Made by a program: the position numbers and the translations under genes | Part shown: in pieces, positions 37,041 to 45,885 of the stretch | Numbering within the stretch: position 1 is the first letter of the stretch | How the letters are laid out: each line of letters opens with the position of its first letter | The notes under the pieces: generated by a model | Told to the model about the DNA's origin: nothing | The model's input: only the letters and a program-made list of their open reading frames with translations | The model's database searches: none | Source of the DNA: Ferrigenium straubiae | Lineage (GTDB): Bacteria > Pseudomonadota > Gammaproteobacteria > Burkholderiales > Gallionellaceae | Reading direction: 5' to 3' | Length of the DNA: 64,000 nt | Assembly (NCBI GenBank): GCA_019449655.1 | Contig: JAHQXD010000002.1 | Span: 603,843 to 667,842, forward strand

Positions 37041-37367
37041 ATGATGAAGGGCGGATTGGGCAACCTGATGAAGCAGGCCCAGCAGATGCAGCAGAACATG
37101 CAGAAGGCGCAGGCCGAATTGGCCACCATCGAAGTGGAAGGCCAGGCCGGCTCCGGCGTGGTCAAGGTGACGATGACCTGCGCGCATGAAGTGCGGCGCG
37201 TGTCGCTGGATGACAGCGTGCTGTCCGACGACAAGGAAATGCTGGAAGACCTGATTGTGCTGGCGCTCAACGATGCGATGAAAAAAGCGGAAGATATCTC
37301 AAAGCAGCGCATGGGCGGTTTCACCGCCGGCATGGGGCTGCCGCCCGGAATGAAGCTGCCATTCTGA
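37041..37367 (+). CDS. ybaB: nucleoid-associated protein, YbaB/EbfC family
   Basis: A 108-residue DNA-binding protein. The N-terminal [21 protein letters not shown] helix and C-terminal Gly/Met/Pro tail ([17 protein letters not shown]) are diagnostic. AGGAGG precedes the start by about 10 bases. ATG 37044 is an alternative start. Confidence 0.95.
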   Translation: MMKGGLGNLMKQAQQMQQNMQKAQAELATIEVEGQAGSGVVKVTMTCAHEVRRVSLDDSVLSDDKEMLEDLIVLALNDAMKKAEDISKQRMGGFTAGMGLPPGMKLPF

Positions 37368-37380
37368 TGGAATTTTCCCG

Positions 37381-37977
37381 GTGACGCCGTCCCGTCTGGA
37401 GGAATTGATCGCCGCACTGCGTTGTTTGCCGGGGGTAGGGCCGAAATCCGCACAGCGCATGGCCTACCATCTGCTGCAGCGTGATCGCCCCGGTGCATTG
37501 CGCCTGGCGCAATCCCTGGAGCTGGCCGCCAGCAACATCCGGCACTGCAGCAAGTGCAATAATTTTTCCGAACAAGAGGTATGTGCGCTGTGCGCATCGG
37601 CCAAGCGCGATGCAAGCCTGCTGTGCGTGGTGGAAATGCCGGCCGACCTGCTGATGATGGAGCAAACGCAGTGCTACCGCGGCATGTATTTCGTGCTGAT
37701 GGGCCGGCTGTCGCCGCTGGACGGCATCGGCGCGAAAGAGCTGCATTTCGACCGTCTGGTCAGGCGCGTGCAAGAGCAGCCCTGCGAAGTGATCCTCGCG
37801 ACCAACTTCACCGTGGAGGGCGATGCGACGGCGCATTATCTGGCGAACCTGTTGCAGGCGCAGGGCGTCAAGGTATCGCGCATTGCACGCGGCCTGCCGG
37901 TCGGCGGCGAACTGGAGCAGGTGGACAGCGGCACGCTGGCACAGGCCATACTGGAGCGGCGCGAAATATCGATATGA
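37381..37977 (+). CDS. recR: recombination mediator RecR
   Basis: Works with RecO (also in this window) and RecF to load RecA at gaps. Helix-hairpin-helix [17 protein letters not shown] near residue 18; a four-Cys zinc site CSKCNN...CALC near 58-73; a Toprim domain with [15 protein letters not shown] start. The ATGA overlap joins it to rluB. Confidence 0.96.
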   Translation: MTPSRLEELIAALRCLPGVGPKSAQRMAYHLLQRDRPGALRLAQSLELAASNIRHCSKCNNFSEQEVCALCASAKRDASLLCVVEMPADLLMMEQTQCYRGMYFVLMGRLSPLDGIGAKELHFDRLVRRVQEQPCEVILATNFTVEGDATAHYLANLLQAQGVKVSRIARGLPVGGELEQVDSGTLAQAILERREISI

Positions 37978-38876
37978 GCGAACAGGGTGAAAAATTACAG
38001 AAGGTGCTGGCGCAGGCCGGTTTCGGCTCGCGCCGCCTGATGGAGGAATGGATCGCTGCCGGACGCGTCAGCGTAAACGGCGAGCCGGCCACCCTGGGGA
38101 TGCGCGTGGTGGAAGGCGATCTGGTGAAGGCGGAGCGCCGCACCATCCGCGTCGGCGCAAAGGAGCGCGCCGTGCGCGTGCTGCTGTACCACAAGCCGGA
38201 AGGCGAGATTGTCAGCCGCGACGACCCGGAGAAGCGTACCAGCGTGTTCGACAAATTGCCCAAGCTGCGCGGCCAGAAGTGGACTGCCATCGGGCGGCTG
38301 GATTTCAATACCAGCGGCCTTTTGATTTTTACCACTTCCGGAGAATTGGCGAACCGCCTGATGCACCCGCGTTTCGAGGTCGAGCGCGAATACGCGGTGC
38401 GCGTGCAGGGAACCATGACGGAAGCGCAGATGGATCAGGCGCTCAGGCAGGGGATCGAGCTGGAAGACGGGCCGGTGAAATTCGAAAAACTTGAGGATGA
38501 GGGCGGCGAAGGCTTCAATCACTGGTATCGCGTGATGCTCAAGGAAGGCCGCAATCGCGTGGTGCGTCGCACCTTCGATGCGCTCGGCCTGCCGGTCAGC
38601 CGTTTGATGCGCGTGCGCTTCGGCATCATCAATCTGCCACCGCGGTTGAAGCGCGGCATGACGGCCGAGCTGGGCGAGAGCGAGGTGGCGCAGGTGCTGG
38701 ATTGGGCAGGGATCATCGGTGGCGGCGATGAGCCGCAGCCGGATGCGCCGACTCCTCCCAGAACAGAACGGGTGCAATCCGGGAAAAGCGGACGCCGCCC
38801 GGCTGTTGCGGCAGGGACGGTTCGCGGGAGCGGACGGGTGCGCGGCGGGAAAAGTAAAACTGGTGTAAAACCCTGA
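37974..38876 (+). CDS. rluB: 23S rRNA pseudouridine synthase RluB
   Basis: An S4 RNA-binding domain at residues 1-60 ([20 protein letters not shown]), then a RsuA/RluB catalytic domain with catalytic Asp in [11 protein letters not shown] near residue 109. [21 protein letters not shown] supports the RluB subgroup, which modifies 23S rRNA. The C-terminal 45 residues are a basic Arg/Gly/Ser tail. 300 residues. Confidence 0.92.
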   Translation: MSEQGEKLQKVLAQAGFGSRRLMEEWIAAGRVSVNGEPATLGMRVVEGDLVKAERRTIRVGAKERAVRVLLYHKPEGEIVSRDDPEKRTSVFDKLPKLRGQKWTAIGRLDFNTSGLLIFTTSGELANRLMHPRFEVEREYAVRVQGTMTEAQMDQALRQGIELEDGPVKFEKLEDEGGEGFNHWYRVMLKEGRNRVVRRTFDALGLPVSRLMRVRFGIINLPPRLKRGMTAELGESEVAQVLDWAGIIGGGDEPQPDAPTPPRTERVQSGKSGRRPAVAAGTVRGSGRVRGGKSKTGVKP

Positions 38877-38963
38877 CTATCATTAAAATCCGTAAAATTG
38901 CACCCGGTCGATCATCCGGGCCGAAATCCTTGGAAAATAACAGGCAAGCTACTGGAAATCTGA

Positions 38964-40247
38964 ATGGAAGAGCGCGGCAATAAGACCATCATGTGCAGTG
39001 TGCTGTTCTTGGATATTGCGGAATATTCCAAGAAATCGGTGTCTGGGCAAATTTCGCTGAAAGACAGGTTTAACAGCTACCTTTCTGCCGCCATCGGCGA
39101 CGTGCCGATGACCGACCGGATCATTCTCGACACGGGCGACGGTGCGGCGATCAATTTCCTCGGTGATGTCGAAGACGCTTTGAAGGCCGCCCTCGGCCTG
39201 CGCGAAAGCATGCTCAACGAGGCGCCCGATATCGACCCTCCGCTGCTGGTGCGGATGGGCATCAACCTCGGTCCGGTCCGCCTGGTGCGGGACATCAACG
39301 GCCAGCCCAACATCGTCGGTGACGGCATCAACGTCGCGCAGCGCGTGATGGGTTTTGCGGAAGCCGGCCAGATTCTCGTGTCACGTTCCTACTACGATGC
39401 AGTATCGCGCCTTTCCCCGCAGTATGCAGGGATGTTCCACTACCAGGGTTCGCGCACCGACAAGCATGTGCGCGAGCACGAGGTATACGCGATCGGTTAT
39501 CCGGGCGACAAGCCGGTGCAGCCGGCCGCGGAGAGTGGCGCTGCCGAACAGGAAGCCGGTGTGCCATGGCGTGTCAAGCTCGGTCTGGATGTTGCGGCAA
39601 GCAGGCTGGGCGACATGGCGGGAGGATTTGCAGAAAAATTCAGGCAGGCAGCCCCCAAACAGCGCGCCTTGTATGCGGCTGTTGCCGCCATCCCGCTGCT
39701 GCTGATCGGCGCGCTGCTGCTGAAACCGTCGCACAATGGGGAAGTGCCCGCCTTGCCCGCCGAACAACCGCATACGGCAGATGTCAGCCAGCCGGCCGTT
39801 CCTGTCGCGCCTCACACAGAAAGCAAGGCGGCGGAGACGCCTGGCGCACGCGTTGCCGTCAAACCGGATGCAAAAAAGCCTGCCGAAGCCAAGGCAGACG
39901 TCAAGAAGGCGACCGGCCAGACCAGCCAACCGGCGGCACAGCCCAAGCCCAAGGCTGCCGAACCAACCGACAAGAAGGCAGCCGACAAAAAGACCTGGCT
40001 TGAAACCTTCAAGGATAGTGCCGAACAAGGCGCAGAGGCACGCATCTCCGTCAGCTGCAAGGAAGGAACACAGTTGTTCGTGGATGGCGCGGATAAAGGC
40101 AAGGTGACTGGAAAGGGCTTGACCGTAGCGGTTCCGCCGGGCAAACACACGGTGATTGTGAGTTCTGCAAGCGGCATTCTCCACACGCAGAGTGTCGATG
40201 TGGACCCGGGCAAGACGGCGCATATCAGGCCGAAATTCTGTGATTAG
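38964..40247 (+). CDS. class III cyclase-domain protein with membrane span and PEGA domain
   Basis: 427 residues. The N-terminal adenylate/guanylate cyclase domain (about 10-185) has both metal-binding Asp positions (FLDIAEYS, DTGDGAAINF) and the NVAQRV segment with the Asn and Arg. The Lys normally four residues before the second Asp is Leu, so catalysis is uncertain. A membrane span is at about 232-252, then a Lys/Ala/Pro-rich linker, then a PEGA-type domain (GTQLFVDGADKGKVTGKGLTV). The next gene is a Ser/Thr kinase in the same orientation, 68 bases away, so the two may form a signalling pair. Confidence 0.82.
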   Translation: MEERGNKTIMCSVLFLDIAEYSKKSVSGQISLKDRFNSYLSAAIGDVPMTDRIILDTGDGAAINFLGDVEDALKAALGLRESMLNEAPDIDPPLLVRMGINLGPVRLVRDINGQPNIVGDGINVAQRVMGFAEAGQILVSRSYYDAVSRLSPQYAGMFHYQGSRTDKHVREHEVYAIGYPGDKPVQPAAESGAAEQEAGVPWRVKLGLDVAASRLGDMAGGFAEKFRQAAPKQRALYAAVAAIPLLLIGALLLKPSHNGEVPALPAEQPHTADVSQPAVPVAPHTESKAAETPGARVAVKPDAKKPAEAKADVKKATGQTSQPAAQPKPKAAEPTDKKAADKKTWLETFKDSAEQGAEARISVSCKEGTQLFVDGADKGKVTGKGLTVAVPPGKHTVIVSSASGILHTQSVDVDPGKTAHIRPKFCD

Positions 40248-40315
40248 CGAGACTTTCCTGAGACAGGATTCATGCGGATGAATATCGCAATTAAAAATTC
40301 ATTGGGATGGTTGCC

Positions 40316-41530
40316 ATGATCAGCCAGATAGGGCGCTACGAGGTGCTCGGCGAGCTCGGTCAGGGCGCGATGGGCATCGTCTACAAGGCCAAGGATCCGC
40401 TGATCGACCGCGTGGTTGCGATCAAGACGATCAACCTCGGGCTCGCGCTGGACGAGAAGGAAGAATACGAAGGCCGCTTCTACCAGGAAGCCAAGGCGGC
40501 CGGGCGGCTCAACCACCCGAACATCGTGACCATTTACGACGTGGGCAAGAGCGGCGACGTGGCTTACATCGCCATGGAATTCCTGCAAGGGCGCGAGTTG
40601 CGCGACATCATGAACGACAGCGGGCTGTTGCCGGTCGATCAGGTGCTGGATATCGTCGCACAGGTGGCGCAGGGACTGGCCTATGCGCACGAGCATGACA
40701 TCGTGCACCGCGACGTCAAGCCTTCGAACATCATGGTGGTGCGCGACGGGCACGTGAAAATTACCGACTTCGGCATTGCGCGCATGGCTTCCTCGGCGGT
40801 GCGCACCCAGACCGGCATGGTGCTGGGCTCGCCCAAGTACATGTCGCCGGAGCAGGTGATGGGCAAGGCGATTGACCAGCGTTCGGATATCTTCTCGCTG
40901 GGGGTGATGCTCTACGAGATGCTGACCGGGCAAGCGCCGTTCAATGGCGAGAATGTCAACGCCATCATGTACCAGACCCTGAATGCGGTGCCGGCACCGC
41001 CTAATACATTGAATCCCGCGGTACCGGAAATGGCCAATTTCATCGTGGCCAAGGCCTTGGCCAAGAAGCTCGCGGATCGCTACCAGAACGCCAAGGATTT
41101 TGCCGTCGATTTGCGCGCCTGCCGCGATACCTTGCCTCGTTCCGGTAAAGAGATCGATGTTTCGCCGCACGCCGGTGGCGAGAAGAAATTGCCTGATGTG
41201 ATCGATATCAGTGCACGCAAGAACATGGATGAAGAAGAGGTAAAGCTGGCGGCGGGTTTGTCGTCGGCCTTCGACTCCGCTGCCGCGACCATGCGGTTGG
41301 CCGCGCTGACAGGCAGCAGCGAAGATGTGGACGAATTGGCAAAGACCCTGAAAATCGAGCGCCCGAGCGCGGCGGCAATCAGCCAGGCGGCGCCGTCAGC
41401 CAAACCCTCCCGCCCTGTTGCGCGCCCCAGCCCGGTAGAATCGCCCGCCAAATCCGGCGGCAGCAATCTGATGCTGATAGCCGTTGCGATCCTGGTCCTG
41501 CTGGGCATCGCCGCAATTCTCATGGCCTGA
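40316..41530 (+). CDS. eukaryotic-type Ser/Thr protein kinase with C-terminal membrane anchor
   Basis: 404 residues from ATG 40316; ATG 40307 is an alternative. The Gly-rich loop GELGQGAMGIVYKA, VAIKT Lys, catalytic loop HRDVKPSN near 131, DFG near 151, and APE-type segment (SPKYMSPEQV) are all present, so the kinase should be active. A long Ser/Ala/Pro linker leads to a last membrane span (LMLIAVAILVLLGIAAIL) at the extreme C terminus; the kinase domain would face the cytoplasm. It carries no PASTA repeats. The adjacent cyclase/PEGA protein is its most likely partner or substrate. Confidence 0.93.
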   Translation: MISQIGRYEVLGELGQGAMGIVYKAKDPLIDRVVAIKTINLGLALDEKEEYEGRFYQEAKAAGRLNHPNIVTIYDVGKSGDVAYIAMEFLQGRELRDIMNDSGLLPVDQVLDIVAQVAQGLAYAHEHDIVHRDVKPSNIMVVRDGHVKITDFGIARMASSAVRTQTGMVLGSPKYMSPEQVMGKAIDQRSDIFSLGVMLYEMLTGQAPFNGENVNAIMYQTLNAVPAPPNTLNPAVPEMANFIVAKALAKKLADRYQNAKDFAVDLRACRDTLPRSGKEIDVSPHAGGEKKLPDVIDISARKNMDEEEVKLAAGLSSAFDSAAATMRLAALTGSSEDVDELAKTLKIERPSAAAISQAAPSAKPSRPVARPSPVESPAKSGGSNLMLIAVAILVLLGIAAILMA

Positions 41531-41545
41531 TTTTACGGCCCAAAG

Positions 41546-41959
41546 ATGGCGCTCCAGACTTCGCTGCGCCTTGCCGTGTTGCTGCTGTTATCCCATATGC
41601 TGGTCGCCACCGTGGTGTGCCTGACTGCGGTGCCGCCGATAGTCAGGCTGGCGCTGCTCGTGACTATCCTGCTGAGCCTGTTCTACTATCTGGTGCGCGA
41701 TGCGCTGTTGCTGCTTCCGGGTTCGTGGCGCAAAATTTCGCTCGATCAGGACAGCGTGTCGGTAACCACCCGGGGCGGCTCCACCCTCTCCGGCAAGATC
41801 ACAGGCGGGACCGCCGTCACTCCCTATTTCGCCGTATTGCGCATCAGGCCGGAGGGCCGTTATTTTCGGGTTTCCCGGACCATCTTCTCGGATATGCTGG
41901 GCAAGGATGAATTCCGCGACTTGCGCGTGCGCCTGAGATTTTCCCGGAAGTTGTTTTAA
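41546..41959 (+). CDS. YgfX-like membrane protein
   Basis: 137 residues with two close membrane spans ([20 protein letters not shown] and [18 protein letters not shown]) and a basic cytoplasmic tail. This matches the layout of YgfX/CptA proteins, sometimes called toxins affecting cytoskeletal proteins. Call is by topology and its location beside nadB. Its stop codon overlaps the convergent nadB stop within TTAA. Confidence 0.6.
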   Translation: MALQTSLRLAVLLLLSHMLVATVVCLTAVPPIVRLALLVTILLSLFYYLVRDALLLLPGSWRKISLDQDSVSVTTRGGSTLSGKITGGTAVTPYFAVLRIRPEGRYFRVSRTIFSDMLGKDEFRDLRVRLRFSRKLF

Positions 41960-43536
41960 AGATTTTCGGGCGTGAGGATGGTGGGGCGCGGCTCCGCCAG
42001 CATGCCCGGATAGTCCTTGCTGAAATGCAGGCCGCGGCTTTCGTGGCGCAGCAGGGCGCTTTGCACGATCAGTTCGGCGTTCATCACCAGGTTGCGCAGC
42101 TCCAGCAGGTCCGAGCTGACGTGAAAGTTGGTGTAGTACTCATGGATTTCGTCCTGCAGCAACTGGATGCGGTGCTGCGCGCGCTGCAATCGCTTGTTGG
42201 TGCGCACGATACCTACATAGTCCCACATGAAGTGGCGCAATTCCGCCCAGTTGTGCGAGATGACGATCTGCTCGTCCGCATCCGTCACGCGGCTTTCGTC
42301 CCATGCGGGCAGGGGCGGCGGCGCCTCGTGCGGTTTGCCCAGGATATCGCGGACCGCGGCATCCGCGAACACCAGGCATTCCAGCAGGGAATTGCTGGCC
42401 AGCCGGTTGGCCCCGTGCAGCCCGGTGCAGGCGGTTTCTCCCACCGCATACAGGTTCTCCATATCGGTACGTGCGTTCAGGTCGGTGACGACCCCGCCGC
42501 AGGTGTAGTGCGCCGCGGGAACCACCGGGATCGGTTCCTTGCTGATGTTGATGCCCAGGCTGAGGCAGCGCGCGTAGATGGTCGGGAAATGTTCCTGCAG
42601 GAATTCGACCGACTGGTGCGAGATATCCAGATAGACGCAATCCAGTCCGCGCTTCTTCATCTCGAAGTCGATCGCACGCGCCACCACGTCGCGCGGGGCG
42701 AGTTCGGCGCGCTCATCATGCCAAGGCATGAAACGCGTGCCGTCGGGCAGCTTCAGGATGCCGCCTTCGCCGCGCACCGCCTCGCTGATCAGGAAGGATT
42801 TCGCGTGCGGGTGGTACAAACAGGTCGGATGGAACTGGATGAACTCCATGTTGGCCACGCGGCAACCGGCGCGCCAGGCCATCGCGATGCCGTCGCCGGT
42901 CGCCGTGTCGGGGTTGGTGGTGTAGAGGTAGACCTTGCCGGTGCCGCCGGTCGCCAGGATGGTGTCCCGGGCGGCGATGGTGACGACCTCGTCGCTCAGG
43001 CTGTTCAGGGCGTATGCGCCATAGCAGCGATTGTCCGGCAGGCCGAGTTTCCGGCCGGTGATCAGGTCGACCGACAGGTGGTTTTCCAGCACCGTGATGT
43101 TCGGGTGCTTCAGCACACGCGCGGCAAGCGTTTCCTGCACCGCATGGCCGGTTGCATCCGCCGCATGGATGATGCGCCGGCGGCTGTGCCCGCCTTCTCG
43201 GGTGAGGTGGTAGCCCGTGCCGCTGGAGCTGTCCCTGGTGAACGGCACGCCCTGATCAATCAGCCAGTCGATGGCGGCCTTGCCGTGCTCGACGACATAG
43301 CGCGTGACATCTTCATCGCACAGGCCGGCGCCGGCGGTGAGGGTGTCCTGGATATGCGCATCCAGCGTATCGTCGGCGGACAGCACGGCGGCAATGCCGC
43401 CCTGCGCCTGGCCGCTCGCGCCGTCCAGCAGGGATTTCTTGGTAATCAGCCCGACTTTCCGGTGATCGGCCAGCTTGATGGCCAGCGCCAGCCCCGCCAG
43501 GCCGCTGCCGATAATCAGTGTGTCAAATCGCAGCAA
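41956..43536 (-). CDS. nadB: L-aspartate oxidase
   Basis: First step of NAD synthesis: FAD-dependent oxidation of aspartate to iminoaspartate. FAD-binding [13 protein letters not shown] is near the N terminus. [21 protein letters not shown], the catalytic Arg segment and [22 protein letters not shown] match the succinate dehydrogenase/NadB flavoprotein family. A longer frame opens at 43614, but a -10 box (TATAGT) sits at 43567-43572 and GGGA precedes TTG 43536, so the TTG is taken as start (526 residues). Confidence 0.95.
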   Translation of the reverse strand: MLRFDTLIIGSGLAGLALAIKLADHRKVGLITKKSLLDGASGQAQGGIAAVLSADDTLDAHIQDTLTAGAGLCDEDVTRYVVEHGKAAIDWLIDQGVPFTRDSSSGTGYHLTREGGHSRRRIIHAADATGHAVQETLAARVLKHPNITVLENHLSVDLITGRKLGLPDNRCYGAYALNSLSDEVVTIAARDTILATGGTGKVYLYTTNPDTATGDGIAMAWRAGCRVANMEFIQFHPTCLYHPHAKSFLISEAVRGEGGILKLPDGTRFMPWHDERAELAPRDVVARAIDFEMKKRGLDCVYLDISHQSVEFLQEHFPTIYARCLSLGINISKEPIPVVPAAHYTCGGVVTDLNARTDMENLYAVGETACTGLHGANRLASNSLLECLVFADAAVRDILGKPHEAPPPLPAWDESRVTDADEQIVISHNWAELRHFMWDYVGIVRTNKRLQRAQHRIQLLQDEIHEYYTNFHVSSDLLELRNLVMNAELIVQSALLRHESRGLHFSKDYPGMLAEPRPTILTPENL

Positions 43537-43566
43537 TTGGAATCCCGATTTATTTACCCGGATAGA

Positions 43567-43572
43567 ACTATA
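43567..43572 (-). promoter_or_regulatory. nadB -10 box
   Basis: TATAGT on the minus strand, 30 bases upstream of the TTG start of nadB. The -35 region is poor. It places the transcript start downstream of the longer alternative ATG at 43614. Confidence 0.45.
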
Positions 43573-43620
43573 GCAGACCGAGGGCAAGGAACGGTTCCGT
43601 CCCCTCGGCCGCAATGAATG

Positions 43621-43648
43621 GGAACTTATTCCCTGTTATCGGGTCGGA
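43621..43648 (+). promoter_or_regulatory. sigma-E type promoter of rpoE
   Basis: GGAACTT (43621-43627), 16 bases, then TCGGA (43644-43648). GGAACTT is the exact -35 element known for E. coli sigma-E; the -10 is close to TCTGA. It lies 103 bases before rpoE and fits autoregulation. Confidence 0.65.
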
Positions 43649-43750
43649 TTTTGCGCATAATAAAGCGGGCTAACGCGCGCGGGGCGAAGCGGTTATACTT
43701 GCCTCCGCAAAAGGCGCGACAGTCACGATAACAACTTGGAAAAGTCAGGG

Positions 43751-44350
43751 ATGGCAGACCGGGAAATCGATCAGCAGTTGGTGGAGCGCGTCCAGCGCGG
43801 TGACAAGCATGCCTTTGATTTGCTGGTATCCAAGTACCAGCGCAAGCTCGGGCGGCTCATTTCCCGCTTCGTGCGGGACCCGGCAGAAGCCGAGGATGTC
43901 ACGCAGGATGCCTTTATCAAGGCGTACCGCGCCCTGCCGGGGTTCCGCGGCGAGAGCGCTTTTTATACCTGGCTGTACCGCATCGGCATCAATACGGCAA
44001 AAAATCATCTGCTGGCGAACAAGCGGCGTGCGCCGACCAGCACGCCGTTCGATGCGGAAGAGGCCGAGTCGTTCGAGGAAGGCGGCCTGCTGCATGAGGT
44101 CAGTACGCCGGAAAATGAACTCATGAGCAAACAGGTTGTCGATGTCGTGCAGACTTCGTTGCAGCAATTGCCGGAGGATTTGCGCAGCGCGCTGACGCTG
44201 CGCGAGATCGAGGGTCTGAGTTATGAGGAAATCGCCAGTGTGATGAATTGCCCGATCGGCACGGTGCGGTCGAGAATCTTCAGGGCGCGCGAGGCGGTGG
44301 CAGAGAATCTGCGCCCGCTGTTGGAAACCAGCAAGGGTAAGAGGTGGTAG
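43751..44350 (+). CDS. rpoE: extracytoplasmic stress sigma factor RpoE (AlgU)
   Basis: ECF sigma factor for envelope stress. Region 2 has AEDVTQDAFIKAYRALPGFRGES; region 4 has LREIEGLSYEEIASVMNCPIGTVRSRIFRARE. ATG 43751 gives the usual MADREIDQQLVERVQRG start; TTG 43736 is an alternative. 199 residues. It heads rpoE-rseA-rseB-degP, the classic sigma-E regulatory set. Confidence 0.97.
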   Translation: MADREIDQQLVERVQRGDKHAFDLLVSKYQRKLGRLISRFVRDPAEAEDVTQDAFIKAYRALPGFRGESAFYTWLYRIGINTAKNHLLANKRRAPTSTPFDAEEAESFEEGGLLHEVSTPENELMSKQVVDVVQTSLQQLPEDLRSALTLREIEGLSYEEIASVMNCPIGTVRSRIFRAREAVAENLRPLLETSKGKRW

Positions 44351-44352
44351 AC

Positions 44353-44847
44353 ATGAAACAGGAAATTTCTGCATTGATGGACGGCGAGTTGTTCGAGGAC
44401 GAGGCGGAAGATTTGTTCGACCGGATCAAACAGGATTCTGATGCGCACAGGGATTGGGCGGTTTATCATCTGATCGGTGATGTGCTGCGCCAGCCGGAGC
44501 ATATCCATTGCGACCTGGGTGCGAAGGTGCGCGAGCGCATGCAGGATGAACCCACCGTTCTGGCGCCGCGTAGCCGGGCGGTAAAACAGAAAATGCGTGC
44601 GGTTGCGCTGTCGGCGGCGGCCTCGCTGGCGGCAGTCGGAGCGGTGGTCTGGATGTCGTTGCAGATCAGCCCGGAATCCGCGCCGCAGATGGCGATGCAG
44701 CAGCCTGCCTTGCGCCCGGTCAGTGCGCAGATTCAGCCCAAGTCCAATGACTATTTGATGGCGCACCAGGAGTTTTCCCCAAGCATCGACATGAATGGCG
44801 GCGCCTCCTATATCCGCACCGTTTCCTACAGCAGCGATGAAAAATAA
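44353..44847 (+). CDS. rseA: anti-sigma-E factor RseA
   Basis: 164 residues. The cytoplasmic N-terminal domain (QEISALMDGELFEDEAEDLFDRI ... DWAVYHLIGDVLR) binds RpoE. A membrane span lies at about 77-97, with a periplasmic C-terminal region targeted by DegS/RseB control. GAGG lies 8 bases before ATG 44353. Confidence 0.93.
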   Translation: MKQEISALMDGELFEDEAEDLFDRIKQDSDAHRDWAVYHLIGDVLRQPEHIHCDLGAKVRERMQDEPTVLAPRSRAVKQKMRAVALSAAASLAAVGAVVWMSLQISPESAPQMAMQQPALRPVSAQIQPKSNDYLMAHQEFSPSIDMNGGASYIRTVSYSSDEK

Positions 44848-44866
44848 CACCGGGGCCGGGACAGCG

Positions 44867-45826
44867 ATGAGGATATGCATTGCGCTTTGCGGACTGCTGC
44901 TGGTCGCCGCCAATACCCATGCGGGAGAGCGGGAGGTCAGCCTCGACTGGCTGAAGACCGTCGCTTTCGCAGCCCACCAGACCGACTACAGCGGGGTGTT
45001 TGTTTACCAGTATGACAACCGCGTCGAGACTTCGCGCATCACCCATGTCGTCGAACCGGACAGCGAATATGAAAAGCTGGAGAGCCTGGATGGGCCCAGG
45101 CGCGAAATCATCCGCCACCACGGGCAGGTCTGGTGTTACATCAGCCACAAGATGGTGCAGGTGGACAGCCAGCAGGGGCGTAGCAGGTTTCCGTCCCTGC
45201 TGCCCGAGCAGTTGTCATCGCTGAGTGCGAACTATCAGGCCCGGGAGGCCGGAGTGGAACGGGTGGCCGGGCACAACACCCATGTCATCCTGTTCCAGCC
45301 CATGGATAACCTGCGTTACGCGCACAAAATCTGGGCGCACACCGATTCCGGCCTGCTCCTGAAGGCGGCCGTCTTGGGCGATAAAAACAAGGTGATCGAG
45401 CAATATACCTTTACCCAATTGCAAATCGGCGGAAACATCGACCGCTCCTGGATCGGCGCACAGGACTCTGCAGGGCGCGGCGTGGGCGTAGCGCCGGAAA
45501 CCGCCAAGGGGGGCACCGCCATCAATAGCGGCTGGGTGGTGGATGCGCTACCGGCCGGCTTCAGGAAAACGAAGGAGATCCAGCGGCCTATGCGCGGCAA
45601 GCATGCCCCCGTGACGCAGATGGTGTTTTCCGACGGATTAAGCGCGATTTCCATCTTCATCGAGCCTAATGATGAAGACGAAGACGACAGGAATGGTTTG
45701 ACCAGCCGCGGTGCGGTGAATCTGCATCACAAAGTGCTGGATAAGAATTTAATTACCGTGGTCGGCGAAGTTCCGCCACGCACGGTGATGCAGGTGCTCG
45801 ACTCGGTGCGTTACAACGGTAAATAG
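44867..45826 (+). CDS. rseB: sigma-E regulatory protein RseB (MucB)
   Basis: Periplasmic sensor that protects RseA from proteolysis and releases it on binding LPS or lipoprotein intermediates. The signal peptide MRICIALCGLLLVAANTHA is followed by the two RseB/MucB domains (YSGVFVYQYDNRVETSRITHVVE; HKIWAHTDSGLLLKA). ATG 44837 is an alternative; 44867 has a better upstream GGGA. 319 residues. Confidence 0.93.
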   Translation: MRICIALCGLLLVAANTHAGEREVSLDWLKTVAFAAHQTDYSGVFVYQYDNRVETSRITHVVEPDSEYEKLESLDGPRREIIRHHGQVWCYISHKMVQVDSQQGRSRFPSLLPEQLSSLSANYQAREAGVERVAGHNTHVILFQPMDNLRYAHKIWAHTDSGLLLKAAVLGDKNKVIEQYTFTQLQIGGNIDRSWIGAQDSAGRGVGVAPETAKGGTAINSGWVVDALPAGFRKTKEIQRPMRGKHAPVTQMVFSDGLSAISIFIEPNDEDEDDRNGLTSRGAVNLHHKVLDKNLITVVGEVPPRTVMQVLDSVRYNGK

Positions 45827-45885
45827 CCCGAGGTGCGAAGAGGGGCGATCGGCAGTTTCTGATTTTTTTAATATAAGGAAAATTT

